A DNA stretch of 64,000 nt from Marinobacter sp. F4206 (GCF_019392195.1 NZ_JAHXKI010000001.1:124001-188000), one strand, 5' to 3'; positions 1 to 8,550 are shown, numbered from the stretch's first letter. The notes: generated by a model from the sequence alone, not told the origin. Made by a program: numbers and translations.

Positions 1-8
1 TGATCGAG

Positions 9-287
9 ATGAACCAGAAACTTCTTATCAGCGCGGCCTTTGCCGCAGCGCTGGCCGGAGCCGTCGCGGCACCCATGGCCCACGCCGGTGGCAAGGAAAA
101 GTGTTACGGCATTTCGGCAGTCGGTGGAAATGACTGTGCAAACCTGGCCGGTACCCATTCCTGCGCCGGACAAGCGAAGGTCGCTAACGATCCGGGCGAG
201 TACAAGGTTGTCGAAAAAGGCACCTGTGAGGACCTGGGTGGGTTCGACAAAGAAACCGCCATGAAAATTATTGCCGGGAAAGGTTAG
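9..287 (+). CDS. bufA: Bufferin-type RiPP precursor (DUF2282)
   Basis: Precursor of a copper-buffering RiPP. The 92 residues start with a Sec-type signal peptide (about 1-26, ending PMAHA). The core has four cysteines at positions 32, 43, 52 and 73, in the family pattern EKCYG, NDCA, SCAG, GTC. In known bufferins a DUF692 enzyme oxidatively modifies such cysteines and the exported peptide binds copper. It is the first gene of a tight run; bufB begins 5 nt after its stop. Only 8 nt precede the ATG, so the operon promoter lies outside the window. The family call is firm. The actual modification and metal here are inferred. Confidence 0.9.
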   Translation: MNQKLLISAAFAAALAGAVAAPMAHAGGKEKCYGISAVGGNDCANLAGTHSCAGQAKVANDPGEYKVVEKGTCEDLGGFDKETAMKIIAGKG

Positions 288-292
288 GTGTC

Positions 293-1195
293 ATGAGCAA
301 TCGTCAGGACACAGTCTCGTCGCCGTCGTCTCTGAAGCGTTCCGCTGTTGGGGTTGGGTTGCGGCCTGACCACTACCAGGACGCTCTGGAAAACGCCGTT
401 GCGGCAGATTTCCTCGAGGTGCACTCGGAGAATTTCTTCGCAGAGGCGGGAGTTGCCGTCGAGCTGCTGCAGGACATTTCGGATAACACACCGATAAGCC
501 TGCATGGCACTTCAGCAGGTTTGGGGTCTGTTGAGGCTGTTCCTGACGATTACCTGAAGAAGCTCAAGCGGCTGGTCGAGCGCGTGAATCCAGTACTGGT
601 GTCGGATCACCTGTGTTTCACCTGGGCCAGGATCGGGGGGCGGCTATTCCATGGTGGTGACCTTCTGCCCATCCCCTATACAAAGGAAAGTCTGCATCAC
701 GCGGTGATCAATATTGACCGCGTTCAATCCTACCTGGGGCGCCGGATTGCTGTTGAGAATGTCTGTGCCTACATCGATTTCGAACACAGTGAGTTCGACG
801 AAGCTGACTTCCTGAACGAGATTGTGGTGCGCACTGGCTGTGGGCTGATCCTCGATATCAACAACCTCATGGTGAACGCCCGAAATGCCCGGGTGCCAAC
901 GCCGGAGGATTACGTTGATCGCTATATAGAGGCCGTGGCTAGCGATGCCATCATGGAAATTCACCTTGCAGGGTCAACGCCCGTCGCAGCATCGGAACTC
1001 CTGATTGACGATCATGCCTGCCCGGTCTCGGAGGCTGGATGGGGAGCCTATCAGAAGACGCTTAATCAGCTTGGGCCCCGACCCACACTGATCGAATGGG
1101 ATTCGAACCTTCCATCGTGGGGAACGCTTCTCGGTGAGGCAACCAGGGCGAAAAAGGCGCAGCGCAGGCTAGCCGGGTGGAGAGCGAAAAAATGA
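293..1195 (+). CDS. bufB: DUF692 multinuclear iron oxidase, RiPP maturase
   Basis: MNIO (DUF692) enzyme of 300 residues, expected to modify cysteines of the preceding BufA precursor in the cytoplasm before export. The TIM-barrel family landmarks are visible in order: GVGLRPDHY (about 20), EVHSENFF (about 42), VSDHLCF (about 103), ENVCAY (about 154), DINN (about 188), EIHLAG (about 222) and LIEWD (about 267). These supply the His, Asp and Glu ligands of the iron site. Its stop overlaps the start of bufC as ATGA, which implies translational coupling. Length is normal for the family. Confidence 0.92.
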   Translation: MSNRQDTVSSPSSLKRSAVGVGLRPDHYQDALENAVAADFLEVHSENFFAEAGVAVELLQDISDNTPISLHGTSAGLGSVEAVPDDYLKKLKRLVERVNPVLVSDHLCFTWARIGGRLFHGGDLLPIPYTKESLHHAVINIDRVQSYLGRRIAVENVCAYIDFEHSEFDEADFLNEIVVRTGCGLILDINNLMVNARNARVPTPEDYVDRYIEAVASDAIMEIHLAGSTPVAASELLIDDHACPVSEAGWGAYQKTLNQLGPRPTLIEWDSNLPSWGTLLGEATRAKKAQRRLAGWRAKK

Positions 1196-1941
1196 ACCTG
1201 TCTGAGTACCAACGTCAGTTCCTGGGGTACGTGTTTGGCGATAGTGGGGCGCCAGTATTGGCAAATGCGGATGTTTACCGGTTCGGGATAGAAGCGAAGG
1301 CGGTTCGTGCCCTGGGGTATCAATACCCAACGGTTAAGGCGCTGGTGGGACCGTCTGTGTTTCAGGGGCTGGCGACCGACTATTTCAGGATGATGAAAAA
1401 GCAGAGCGGTGACTGGGCGGATTTCGGTTGGGGCTTTCCTGGCTGGATAGCCTCGCACCGGGTTTCGGATCAGGTGCCTTATATCCCGGATGTCTCAAGG
1501 CTGGATAGCCACGTGAGCCAGGTGGAGCGAATCCACTACGACGAGCTGGATGTCGAGGGCTTTTCAGTGATCGAAGAGGGGCTGGCCCGCTGCACCCTGA
1601 TCCTCAACGGTGCGGTGCAGTTTTTCAGGTCGACTCATCCGGTTGTCAGTATCTGGGAAGCACACAAGAGTCCAAACCCGCGGGAGACCCTCAGTTTTGC
1701 TCAGGCCAGAAGGATGATTGCCAAGGGCCAGGGCCAGAATGCGCTGGTTTTCCGGTCAGGCGGGCGGGGAATGGTGCAGGCCGTTCCGGAAAGGGATTTT
1801 CTGGTACTTGAGCACCTGAAGGAGCAAAGAAGTATTGCTCAGGCCCTGGGCGAAGACCTTCTTCTTGAAAAGAACTTATCTGGTTGGCTGCAGGACATGA
1901 TTGCGAAAAGAGTAATCGTGAGTGCCAAGCGAATTCATTAG
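1192..1941 (+). CDS. bufC: DUF2063 partner protein of the bufferin maturase
   Basis: DUF2063 (HvfC-like) protein, the usual partner of DUF692 enzymes. It is thought to recruit the precursor peptide to the maturase. The N-terminal part (from NLSEYQRQFLGYV) is the DUF2063 domain; the rest is a variable domain. I chose the ATG at 1192 (249 residues) because it overlaps the bufB stop as ATGA and follows GGAG at 1179-1182. A GTG at 1177 would add five residues. The C-terminal half includes a segment (YDELDVEGFSVIEEGLARC) common to this family. Confidence 0.88.
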   Translation: MNLSEYQRQFLGYVFGDSGAPVLANADVYRFGIEAKAVRALGYQYPTVKALVGPSVFQGLATDYFRMMKKQSGDWADFGWGFPGWIASHRVSDQVPYIPDVSRLDSHVSQVERIHYDELDVEGFSVIEEGLARCTLILNGAVQFFRSTHPVVSIWEAHKSPNPRETLSFAQARRMIAKGQGQNALVFRSGGRGMVQAVPERDFLVLEHLKEQRSIAQALGEDLLLEKNLSGWLQDMIAKRVIVSAKRIH

Positions 1942-1953
1942 TTGGAGATGGAC

Positions 1954-2409
1954 ATGAAATCCTTAGCTTACAGTTTCTATGGGGTTAACGAATCGGTTCA
2001 GCGCCTGATAGGAAGTCTATTGCCGATATCCTTGCTGGTTGGTCGCGTCTACGTCGCCTGGGTTTTCTTTAAGGCAGGCCTGACAAAAATCGATGACTGG
2101 GGGACCACTCTGTTCCTATTTGAGGAGGAATACAGCGTTCCATTGTTCAGTCCTGAAGTCGCGGCATTTCTGGCGACATTCGGAGAGCTGGTGTTTCCTG
2201 TTCTGCTGGTTCTCGGATTGTTTTCGTTGCTGTCCGCCGCGGGTCTCTTTGTCATCAATATTGTGGCGGTCATCAGCCTTGAAATGATTGCGCCGGCTGC
2301 CGAGCTTTATCACGTTGTCTGGGGGCTCATTCTTTTGGCCCTCGCAATGTGTGGTCCTGGTTTATGGTCACTGGACAAAGCGATCACCTCGCGACTGAAG
2401 AGAGGTTGA
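1954..2409 (+). CDS. DoxX family membrane protein
   Basis: DoxX/DUF417-like inner-membrane protein of about 151 residues with four hydrophobic segments, including LLVGRVYVAWVFFKAGL and VFPVLLVLGLFSLLSAAGLF. DoxX genes commonly close DUF2282-DUF692-DUF2063 operons; the role is unproven, perhaps redox or quinone-linked. The start at 1954 is preceded by TTGGAG six bases upstream. The in-frame TTG at 1942 used by longest-ORF calling lies in that ribosome site. The operon ends here, at a strong hairpin terminator. Confidence 0.85.
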   Translation: MKSLAYSFYGVNESVQRLIGSLLPISLLVGRVYVAWVFFKAGLTKIDDWGTTLFLFEEEYSVPLFSPEVAAFLATFGELVFPVLLVLGLFSLLSAAGLFVINIVAVISLEMIAPAAELYHVVWGLILLALAMCGPGLWSLDKAITSRLKRG

Positions 2410-2430
2410 TTTCCCATCACTCACCCCTTG

Positions 2431-2484
2431 GCGCATTCGGCATTAACCTCGCATCGATAGTGTTCGCCGAATGCGCTCTTTTTA
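2431..2484 (+). terminator. Rho-independent terminator after the bufferin operon
   Basis: Perfect 11-bp inverted repeat, GCGCATTCGGC (2431-2441) and GCCGAATGCGC (2466-2476), with a 24-nt loop, followed by TCTTTTTA. It lies 22 nt after the DoxX stop and separates the operon from the thioredoxin-like gene. Confidence 0.8.
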
Positions 2485-2517
2485 TTCCTTGAAGCAGTTA
2501 TCCGGAGGTTATTGCTT

Positions 2518-2856
2518 GTGGCAATTGTAAATCTGAATTCCTTTGATGAGCTGGGCGATCTGGCACACAAGTACGAGTGGTTATTGCTGGATTTCTGGGC
2601 GACCTGGTGTGCGCCCTGTAAGGCAATGAACCCGGTGTTTGAACAGTTTAGTGAGCTAAACCCGGAGACTCTGGTCGTTAAGATCAACGTGGATGCGAAG
2701 CATGACCTGGCGGTTAAGTTCGGCCTCAGGGCAATACCGACCCTGGTACTTCTCAGAAGAGATCAGTTGATAGGCCAGGATGCCGGATCAAAGTCATTGA
2801 ACGATCTGGGAGACTGGGTCAACGCATTGAAGCAGTCGGTGTCGACCTCAGCCTGA
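2518..2856 (+). CDS. Thioredoxin-like protein (WCAPCK active site)
   Basis: Cytoplasmic thioredoxin fold, about 112 residues, with the redox motif WCAPCK near residue 31 and the conserved cis-proline segment AIPTL. No signal peptide. GTG at 2518 is preferred as start: GGAGG at 2504-2508 sits nine bases upstream, while TTG at 2512 would be only three bases from it. It may serve thiol handling linked to the bufferin genes, but the terminator between them means it is probably a separate transcript. Its product differs clearly from the canonical TrxA at 15135. Confidence 0.85.
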   Translation: MAIVNLNSFDELGDLAHKYEWLLLDFWATWCAPCKAMNPVFEQFSELNPETLVVKINVDAKHDLAVKFGLRAIPTLVLLRRDQLIGQDAGSKSLNDLGDWVNALKQSVSTSA

Positions 2857-2874
2857 CATCGGGCAACGTTTGAG

Positions 2875-3449
2875 TTAACTCAGTTTAGCCGGGCAATGCT
2901 TCAGCACGCCGAGAATGTCTTTTTGTTTCATCCAGGTGCGAAGAAAGGCTGGAACGTGTTTAAGGTAGACTGCCGAACCGAAATCAATGATGGCGGGGCG
3001 GCCGGATTTCAGGGCAATAATGTTGCCGCTGTTGCCCAGATCCATATGGACCAGTTGATAACGGTGTAGCTCTTTTGTGCAGAGGTAGAGATGGTTGAAA
3101 AGCCTTCGGGTATCTCTCCTTCGGCATTTAATTGCTTAATCGTTTTCCCTTGCAGGTGCTGGTATGAGATTGTTCTTCGGTCTGAGGGGAGCTCTACCGA
3201 GGAAGGCGTAAACGGGAAGGATTCCGCGCGCTTCAGCATCGCGAATTCATGGGAGGCCAGGAACTTAAAGTACCCATTCAATGGCATGGTCACGTATGGG
3301 TAGGTCTTGAATACGCGCTGTTTTTCGTAACTGGTTTCAGGGAGAGAGATTTTCGGCTTATGCCATTTGTCTTTGCCCGTGGGGCGATCAGCGGATGGCT
3401 CGGACCTTGTGGGTGGATGGTTACTGGATGTGCTGGTATCAACGGTCAT
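2875..3449 (-). pseudogene. Kinase-like (RIO/Kdo-kinase type) gene with frameshift
   Basis: The reading frame from 3449 runs 146 codons and stops at 3009, but the homologous C-terminus continues in another frame to a TAA at 2875-2877. That second frame encodes RRLFNHLYLCTKELHRY, then LVHMDLGNSGNIIAL (catalytic HxDLGxxN) and PAIIDFGSAVYL (DFG metal-binding motif). Frame switching must occur near 3100-3140. Total span 575 nt is two more than a multiple of three, consistent with one indel. It resembles small RIO or lipopolysaccharide-kinase-like proteins of about 190 residues. It could be a true pseudogene, programmed frameshift or sequencing error. Confidence 0.75.
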
Positions 3450-3456
3450 GAAAGGT

Positions 3457-3473
3457 TCCTCCTAAAAGGAGGA
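3457..3473 (-). promoter_or_regulatory. Hairpin that sequesters the ribosome site of the kinase-like gene
   Basis: Perfect 7-bp inverted repeat TCCTCCT/AGGAGGA around a 3-nt loop. On the minus strand the arm nearest the start codon is AGGAGGA, seven bases before the ATG at 3449. It is the Shine-Dalgarno sequence itself, so folding of the mRNA would hide it. Confidence 0.55.
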
Positions 3474-3586
3474 GGTTATGGTTCTGTAGTCATCGCGATT
3501 TGGCTGGAAATTTTTTTTATTGTGCGAATGATTCTTGCAGCCCGGGTGCAGCTCCGGCAGGGTCAGGAATGCGCAGATAAGGAGAG

Positions 3587-4999
3587 ATGGATTCGTTAAT
3601 GACCATGGAGACACCCAGGTACCAGGTTCTTGAGGAGGCTCTGAAACAGAGTATCCAGAGTGGTCGATGGCACAGCGGCGAACGCCTGCCATCGATAAGA
3701 GTGCTATGCCAGCGTTATGGCCTCTCCAAGATAACGGTACAGCATGCACTGCAGCGGCTTGAAGCTCAGGGGCTTGTTGAAGCCCGGGAAAGAAGTGGCT
3801 TCTTCATAACTCCGTCACGGCGCCAATTCGAAAGTCCAAAACAGGCCTCAAGGATTGACCCGCCCCAGGTTGTGTCGGTAAGCCAGGTGTTCCAGGACAT
3901 CATGACTCGAAGCGCAGCTTTTGATTTGCTTCCGAATCCTCATGGAGCTGAGCCACCGCCGGGGATCACCCAACTGAATCGATGCATCGGTAGAGCTTTG
4001 AGGCGCCAGAAGGGGAGTTTCCAGTACTACGACGAGCCTGCTGGCGACGGCGAATTGAGACACCAACTCGCACTCCGCTCCGCCCGTAGGGGGTGGAATG
4101 CGGATGCGGATGATTTCTGCATTACGTCCGGTTGCCAGCAAGCCTTGTTCCTGGCCTTGATGGCAGCATGCCAGTCAGGGGATGTGGTTGCTGTTGAGGC
4201 TCCCGGCTTCTACGGTGTCCTTCAATTGATTGAGCAACTGCAATTGAAGGTGGTCGAGATCCCCGCATCGCCGCAGACCGGCATGGATATTTCAGCGCTT
4301 GAAAAGACCCTGGAGTCCTGGGACGTCAAAGCCTGTGTGGTGTCTCCCTCGTTTGCGACGCCCGGTGGTGCAATCATGCCGCCAGATGCCCGTCAGCGCC
4401 TGCTAGAGCTCGCCGACCGCCACGAACTCGCTGTTATCGAAGATGACATCTATGCAGAGTCTGGCTGGCTCGGCGTGCCCGACACCCTCAAGGCGATTGA
4501 TACGTCCGACCGGGTCATCCACTGCAGCTCGTTTTCCAAGGTGCTTTCACGGGACCTTCGTATGGGGTGGGTTTCAGGCGGCCGGTGGCACTCGAAAATA
4601 CGGCAATTGAAACTGACGTCTCAACTCGCCAGCAGCCGTTTCCTGCAAGAGGGGGTGGCGGAGTTTATAACGGAGGGGGGATACACCGCTTTTCTTCGCC
4701 GCTATCGGCAAAGCCTTCGGCTTCAGCGTGATCAGTTGCTTGAATTGCTTGGCAACTGGCCCGTTCCCTTGCGAGCGACAACGCCCCGCGGTGGGCTGAC
4801 ACTCTGGGTTGAGCTCCCCGAAGAAATTGACACGCTGCGGCTTTATTCCAGAACGTTGGCGGAGGGCATCGTGATTACCCCCGGTAGCCTGTTCTCGGTG
4901 TCCGGGCGTTTCGGCAACTGTCTGAGAATCAGCTATGCCCATCCCTGGACTGCCGACCGAACCGCCGCACTGGAGAGACTGCCTGAACTGATTGCCTGA
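3587..4999 (+). CDS. MocR-family GntR/aminotransferase regulator
   Basis: Transcriptional regulator of the MocR subgroup, 470 residues. The N-terminal GntR winged helix (about 10-75, with LPSIRVLCQRYGLSKITVQHAL) is fused to a fold-type I aminotransferase domain. The PLP-binding lysine is in SSFSKVLSRDLRMGW at about residue 318. Such proteins bind DNA in response to PLP or amino compounds. ATG 3587 lies only two bases after GGAG, so ATG 3599 or 3605 may be the real start. It sits directly upstream of ccoG in the same direction, with a 113-nt gap. A link between the two is possible but unproven. Confidence 0.88.
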   Translation: MDSLMTMETPRYQVLEEALKQSIQSGRWHSGERLPSIRVLCQRYGLSKITVQHALQRLEAQGLVEARERSGFFITPSRRQFESPKQASRIDPPQVVSVSQVFQDIMTRSAAFDLLPNPHGAEPPPGITQLNRCIGRALRRQKGSFQYYDEPAGDGELRHQLALRSARRGWNADADDFCITSGCQQALFLALMAACQSGDVVAVEAPGFYGVLQLIEQLQLKVVEIPASPQTGMDISALEKTLESWDVKACVVSPSFATPGGAIMPPDARQRLLELADRHELAVIEDDIYAESGWLGVPDTLKAIDTSDRVIHCSSFSKVLSRDLRMGWVSGGRWHSKIRQLKLTSQLASSRFLQEGVAEFITEGGYTAFLRRYRQSLRLQRDQLLELLGNWPVPLRATTPRGGLTLWVELPEEIDTLRLYSRTLAEGIVITPGSLFSVSGRFGNCLRISYAHPWTADRTAALERLPELIA

Positions 5000-5112
5000 A
5001 GCGTTCTCATCTGTCCCTATTGTTTTTAAAAACACTGGTCCTGCACCTATCCGCTGCGACTCATTAACCTGTTGCGATCCCTCCGACCGAATATTGGCAA
5101 GGTGCGCAGCTA

Positions 5113-6507
5113 ATGACTCAACTCATCCCCGCTAAACAACTCGAATCTTCTTCCGCCCGTGACGGGACGGCAGGCAAAATTCAGCCCCGGAGCTTCACTG
5201 GACGCTATCGTCGACTAAGGATCGTGGGAGGCACCGTTCTCTTTGCGCTGTATTTTGGGGTGGCCTGGATGAACTGGGGGGAGAGACAGGCGGTGCTCTG
5301 GGATCTCTCGGAGAAAAAGTTTCACATTTTCTCGGCCACATTCTGGCCGGAAGATCTCGTGCTGCTCTCAGCCATTCTGCTGATCTGTGCCTTTGGGCTG
5401 TTTTTTCTCACCGCTTTGGCCGGCCGGGTCTGGTGTGGTTTTGCCTGCCCCCAGAGTGTCTGGACCTGGGTGTTCCTTTGGACCGAGCGCCTGGCAGAGG
5501 GGGACCGCTCCAAACGAATCAAACTCGACGGTGCGCCACTCAGCTTCAACAAGGTTGCCCGTCGTAGTTACAAACACGGCCTTTGGTTACTGGTTAGCCT
5601 GGTTACGGCCATCACGTTCGTGGGTTATTTCACACCCATCCGGGGGCTGGTCGGCGATATCCTGACGATGGAGGCATCCGGGTGGGCCGTGTTCTGGATC
5701 CTGTTTTTTACTGCGGCTACCTACCTGAACGCCGGATGGCTGAGGGAAAAAGTCTGTTTTCACATGTGCCCCTATGGCCGCTTTCAGTCGTCCATGGTGG
5801 ATCCGGATTCTCTGGTCATAGCGTACGACGCCGTGCGTGGTGAACCCCGGGGATCTCGTCGAAAAGACTCAGAGCCCAGAACTGACCGGCTGGGCGACTG
5901 TATTGATTGCCAAATGTGCGTGCAGGTGTGCCCAACCGGCATCGACATTCGTGACGGACTGCAAATGGAATGCATCGGCTGCGCTGCCTGCATAGATGCA
6001 TGCGACTCGATCATGGATAAGATGGGCTACGAACGGGGCCTGGTTCGTTACGCCAGCGAAAGGCAATTGAATGGAGGCACATCGACCCTGTTAAGACCGC
6101 GCCTGCTTGGCTACTTTGGCATCCTGGCCCTGATGGTTGGCCTCTTCTCCTGGGGGGTGGCGTCCCGGCCCCTGGTAACACTGGATGTTGAGAGAGACCG
6201 GGGTATGTACCGGTTCACGTCGGAAGGGCAGGTTGAAAACAGCTACCTGCTGAAGCTGACCAACAAAAGCAACCGCGGGCAATTTCTTACGATTATGGCT
6301 GGGGGCGTTGAACGAGCCACCGTCACAGGACCGGACGGCATTACCCTGGCCCCGGGCGAGAAGACAGAGATTCCGTTCTCCATTGCTTTCCATCCGGCCG
6401 ATATCGGAAGCGGCACGACCGATATTGTCTTCGAAGTAAGCACGGAGGATAGGCATGGCGAGTTAGTCACGGAGACCAGCACGTTTATTGGGCCTCAGAT
6501 CAACTGA
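5113..6507 (+). CDS. ccoG: Cytochrome c oxidase accessory protein CcoG (FixG/RdxA)
   Basis: Membrane ferredoxin-like protein of 464 residues involved in copper reduction for cbb3 oxidase assembly. Seen: several transmembrane segments (from about 35, 85, 160 and 190), CxxxCP motifs at GFACPQ and HMCPYGRF, and a dicluster domain at about 263-300 (CIDCQMCVQVCP, then CIGCAACIDAC). The last membrane segment (about 335-350) is followed by a C-terminal Ig-like FixG_C domain. Length is typical. No other cco genes are adjacent. A hairpin at 6560-6587 follows. Confidence 0.92.
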   Translation: MTQLIPAKQLESSSARDGTAGKIQPRSFTGRYRRLRIVGGTVLFALYFGVAWMNWGERQAVLWDLSEKKFHIFSATFWPEDLVLLSAILLICAFGLFFLTALAGRVWCGFACPQSVWTWVFLWTERLAEGDRSKRIKLDGAPLSFNKVARRSYKHGLWLLVSLVTAITFVGYFTPIRGLVGDILTMEASGWAVFWILFFTAATYLNAGWLREKVCFHMCPYGRFQSSMVDPDSLVIAYDAVRGEPRGSRRKDSEPRTDRLGDCIDCQMCVQVCPTGIDIRDGLQMECIGCAACIDACDSIMDKMGYERGLVRYASERQLNGGTSTLLRPRLLGYFGILALMVGLFSWGVASRPLVTLDVERDRGMYRFTSEGQVENSYLLKLTNKSNRGQFLTIMAGGVERATVTGPDGITLAPGEKTEIPFSIAFHPADIGSGTTDIVFEVSTEDRHGELVTETSTFIGPQIN

Positions 6508-6559
6508 ACATCAGTACCGGGTGACGAGGGGGATGACGTGAGCAAGAGGTAGTTGGACG

Positions 6560-6590
6560 GGCAGGCCATCCCAGAGCATGGCCTGCCGTT
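6560..6590. terminator. Hairpin between convergent genes
   Basis: Ten-bp perfect stem GGCAGGCCAT/ATGGCCTGCC (6560-6569 and 6578-6587) with an 8-nt loop, followed on the plus strand by GTTTA. It lies between ccoG and the convergent SnoaL-like gene and could serve both. The T-run is short. Confidence 0.5.
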
Positions 6591-6648
6591 TAGGGACCTG
6601 GTTGGTTAATAACCCTGGCGAAAAAATTCCATACGAATGCCGCTGGAC

Positions 6649-7119
6649 TCAAAGACCAAGTTCGCTGAGGCCCGGGTGGTCATCCGGTCTGCGACCGAGT
6701 GGCCAGTGGAATAGCCGGTCAGTCTCTTTGATCGGGCAATCGTTGATACACGCGAACCGTCGTTGCATGAGGCCGTCTGCATCAAACTCCCAGTTTTCGT
6801 TGCCGTAGGATCGGAACCAGTTCCCGCTGTCGTCATGCCATTCATAGGCGTATCGCACGGCGATGCGATTGTCGGTATAGGTCCAGAGTTCCTTGATTAG
6901 GCGATAGTCCAGTTCACGATCCCATTTACGGGACAGGAAGCCTTCGACCTGTTCCCGCCCTTCAACAAACTCAGCTCGATTGCGCCAGGAGCTGTTCTCG
7001 GTATAGGCGAGGGCAACTCGGGCGGGGTCTCGAGTGTTCCAGCCGTCTTCGGCCAGACGGACTTTCTCGATCGCGCTTTCGAGGGTGAACGGAGGAAGCG
7101 GTGGACGTTGGGTACTCAT
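6649..7119 (-). CDS. DUF1348 / SnoaL-like (NTF2 fold) protein
   Basis: Small cytoplasmic NTF2-fold protein of about 156 residues, DUF1348 family ([21 protein letters not shown], then [11 protein letters not shown] and KRWD-like [15 protein letters not shown]). The start at 7119 is preceded by GGAG; a longer frame from 7149 lacks a ribosome site. Function of the family is not established. It follows the sigma-factor-like gene by 48 nt on the same strand, so the two are probably co-transcribed. SnoaL-like domains often accompany ECF sigma factors. Confidence 0.85.
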   Translation of the reverse strand: MSTQRPPLPPFTLESAIEKVRLAEDGWNTRDPARVALAYTENSSWRNRAEFVEGREQVEGFLSRKWDRELDYRLIKELWTYTDNRIAVRYAYEWHDDSGNWFRSYGNENWEFDADGLMQRRFACINDCPIKETDRLFHWPLGRRPDDHPGLSELGL

Positions 7120-7167
7120 GAGGTTTCTCCAGTTTGGGGAAATGGGCAATAAGTTGGGCCGCCGGAT

Positions 7168-7779
7168 TCAGAGCAGGGCGACCAATTCGCTTCGTGCCCG
7201 ATGCAGGATGACCCGAAGGTTTCCGTGCGAGATCGCTAGCACATCGGATACCTGAGAGCCGGTCAGAGGGCTCATGCCTTTGAGCAAAAGCGCATTGGCG
7301 TGATCCCGGTTCATGGTTTTCATTTCAAGCCGAATCCGGTCACGAACCCTGGATCTCTGGACAGCCATTTCCGGTTCGCTTAGGTGAGTCGGCGGTCCAA
7401 ACGAGCGATATTCAGGCGAGCTTTCCGATAGCAATTCCAGGCTTGGTGTTGCAGGAAACTCTCTTCGATTTTCCCGGTAGGTGTTCAAGGCCTTGTTGGC
7501 GACGATTCGGCAGAGCCAGGTTTTCAGGGAGGATCGCCCTTCGAACGATGAGATGGCGCCGAGAGCCGCCAGCCACGCCTCCTGGGTAGCATCCTCGGCA
7601 ACTGCCGCTGAGGTATATCGCTGCGCAACTCGCAGCATCACAGGGTGGTATTTGCGGTAGGCCTCATCGAAGGCCCTGGGGTCACCCGATTGCAATGCCT
7701 CGACCAGGTCACCCGCCAGATTGGAACCTTCTGGTTTCGGCAAGTTATTCAATACAGTGGCCATATGATTCGTTTCCAT
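7168..7779 (-). CDS. Sigma-70 family (ECF-type) RNA polymerase sigma factor
   Basis: 203 residues. Region 2 is visible at about 38-105 (FDEAYRKYHPVMLRVAQRY, DATQEAWLAAL, FEGRSSLKTWLCRIVANKAL). Region 4 is at about 145-200 and has a helix-turn-helix (GSQVSDVLAISHGNLRVILHRAR). ATG 7764 (MATVLNN) is an alternative start with a slightly better ribosome site. No anti-sigma gene is adjacent. It is divergent from a TetR gene, and the two palindromes at 7905-7946 lie between them, so TetR may also control this operon. Confidence 0.85.
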   Translation of the reverse strand: METNHMATVLNNLPKPEGSNLAGDLVEALQSGDPRAFDEAYRKYHPVMLRVAQRYTSAAVAEDATQEAWLAALGAISSFEGRSSLKTWLCRIVANKALNTYRENRREFPATPSLELLSESSPEYRSFGPPTHLSEPEMAVQRSRVRDRIRLEMKTMNRDHANALLLKGMSPLTGSQVSDVLAISHGNLRVILHRARSELVALL

Positions 7780-7904
7780 GCCTCAAGACTTGAAACCTCA
7801 AGTCCTTGGTTGATTGACTCATCAGCAATCCGCCCGACCAAATCGACGGGAACACCAATCAAAAACCGACATGGATTGATACTTCGTTCCTGGATTGCAA
7901 CAAA

Positions 7905-7946
7905 TAGACAGATCGGTCTATTTCTGAGTATAGACAGATCGGTCTA
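7905..7946. promoter_or_regulatory. Two copies of a TetR-type operator
   Basis: The 16-bp near-palindrome TAGACAGATCGGTCTA occurs twice without change, at 7905-7920 and 7931-7946. The copies start 26 bp apart. They sit in the divergent region between the sigma-factor gene and tetR. The spacing and symmetry (TAGAC...GTCTA) are typical of TetR-family operators, so autoregulation is the natural reading. Confidence 0.8.
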
Positions 7947-7989
7947 TATTGGTCAATATGAAGTCAGAGGAAAAAAGGGGGGGGCACAC

Positions 7990-8550
7990 ATGGGTAGAAG
8001 GCAGGATTTGGTCGACACGGCTTTGAGGCTTTTTTACGAGCACGGAATTCATGCGATTGGCATTAATCAGGTGCTTCAGGAGGCAGGCGTCGCAAAACAG
8101 ACGCTGTATAACCATTTTGAGAGCAAAGACAGTCTTGTGGAAGCCGTCGTCGAAAAACGGGATAACCTGTTCTTTACCTGGTTGGAACAAAGGATGAATA
8201 GCCAGCCTCCCGGAAACGAGGCGATCCTGGAAATGTTCGATGCTGTGAATGATTGGATCAACAATCGAGTCCCGACGTTGCACCGTTTCTATGGCTGTTT
8301 TTTCATCAACACCTGTGGGGAATACAGTGATCCGGAGCATCCGGTCCATAAACGGTGTGCGACCCACAAAAAGCGCATTTTCGAACTGCTAAAACAGCAC
8401 GCCCTGGCTCTCAGGGACTCGGACAAGGATGCCGAAGATCTGGCGAACGCCCTCTTTTTTCTGAAAGAGGGCGCTATCGTCAAAGCCCATGTTGAAGGCG
8501 ATCTTGAGGCTGCCGTCAAGGCCAAAGCCATCGCAGAAAGTATGCTTTAG
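7990..8550 (+). CDS. TetR family transcriptional repressor
   Basis: 186 residues from the ATG at 7990; the in-frame extension back to 7645 would run through the operators and is rejected. The N-terminal helix-turn-helix is GINQVLQEAGVAKQTLYNHF (about 29-48). The remainder is a helical ligand domain with two cysteines in FYGCFFINTCGEY that could sense an electrophile. It probably represses itself through the double operator just upstream. The stop region overlaps the end of a convergent pseudogene. Confidence 0.9.
   Translation: MGRRQDLVDTALRLFYEHGIHAIGINQVLQEAGVAKQTLYNHFESKDSLVEAVVEKRDNLFFTWLEQRMNSQPPGNEAILEMFDAVNDWINNRVPTLHRFYGCFFINTCGEYSDPEHPVHKRCATHKKRIFELLKQHALALRDSDKDAEDLANALFFLKEGAIVKAHVEGDLEAAVKAKAIAESML

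Noticed and set aside
7645..7989. N-terminal extension of TetR
   Set aside because: It would read through both operators and the divergent promoter; the conserved start is at 7990.
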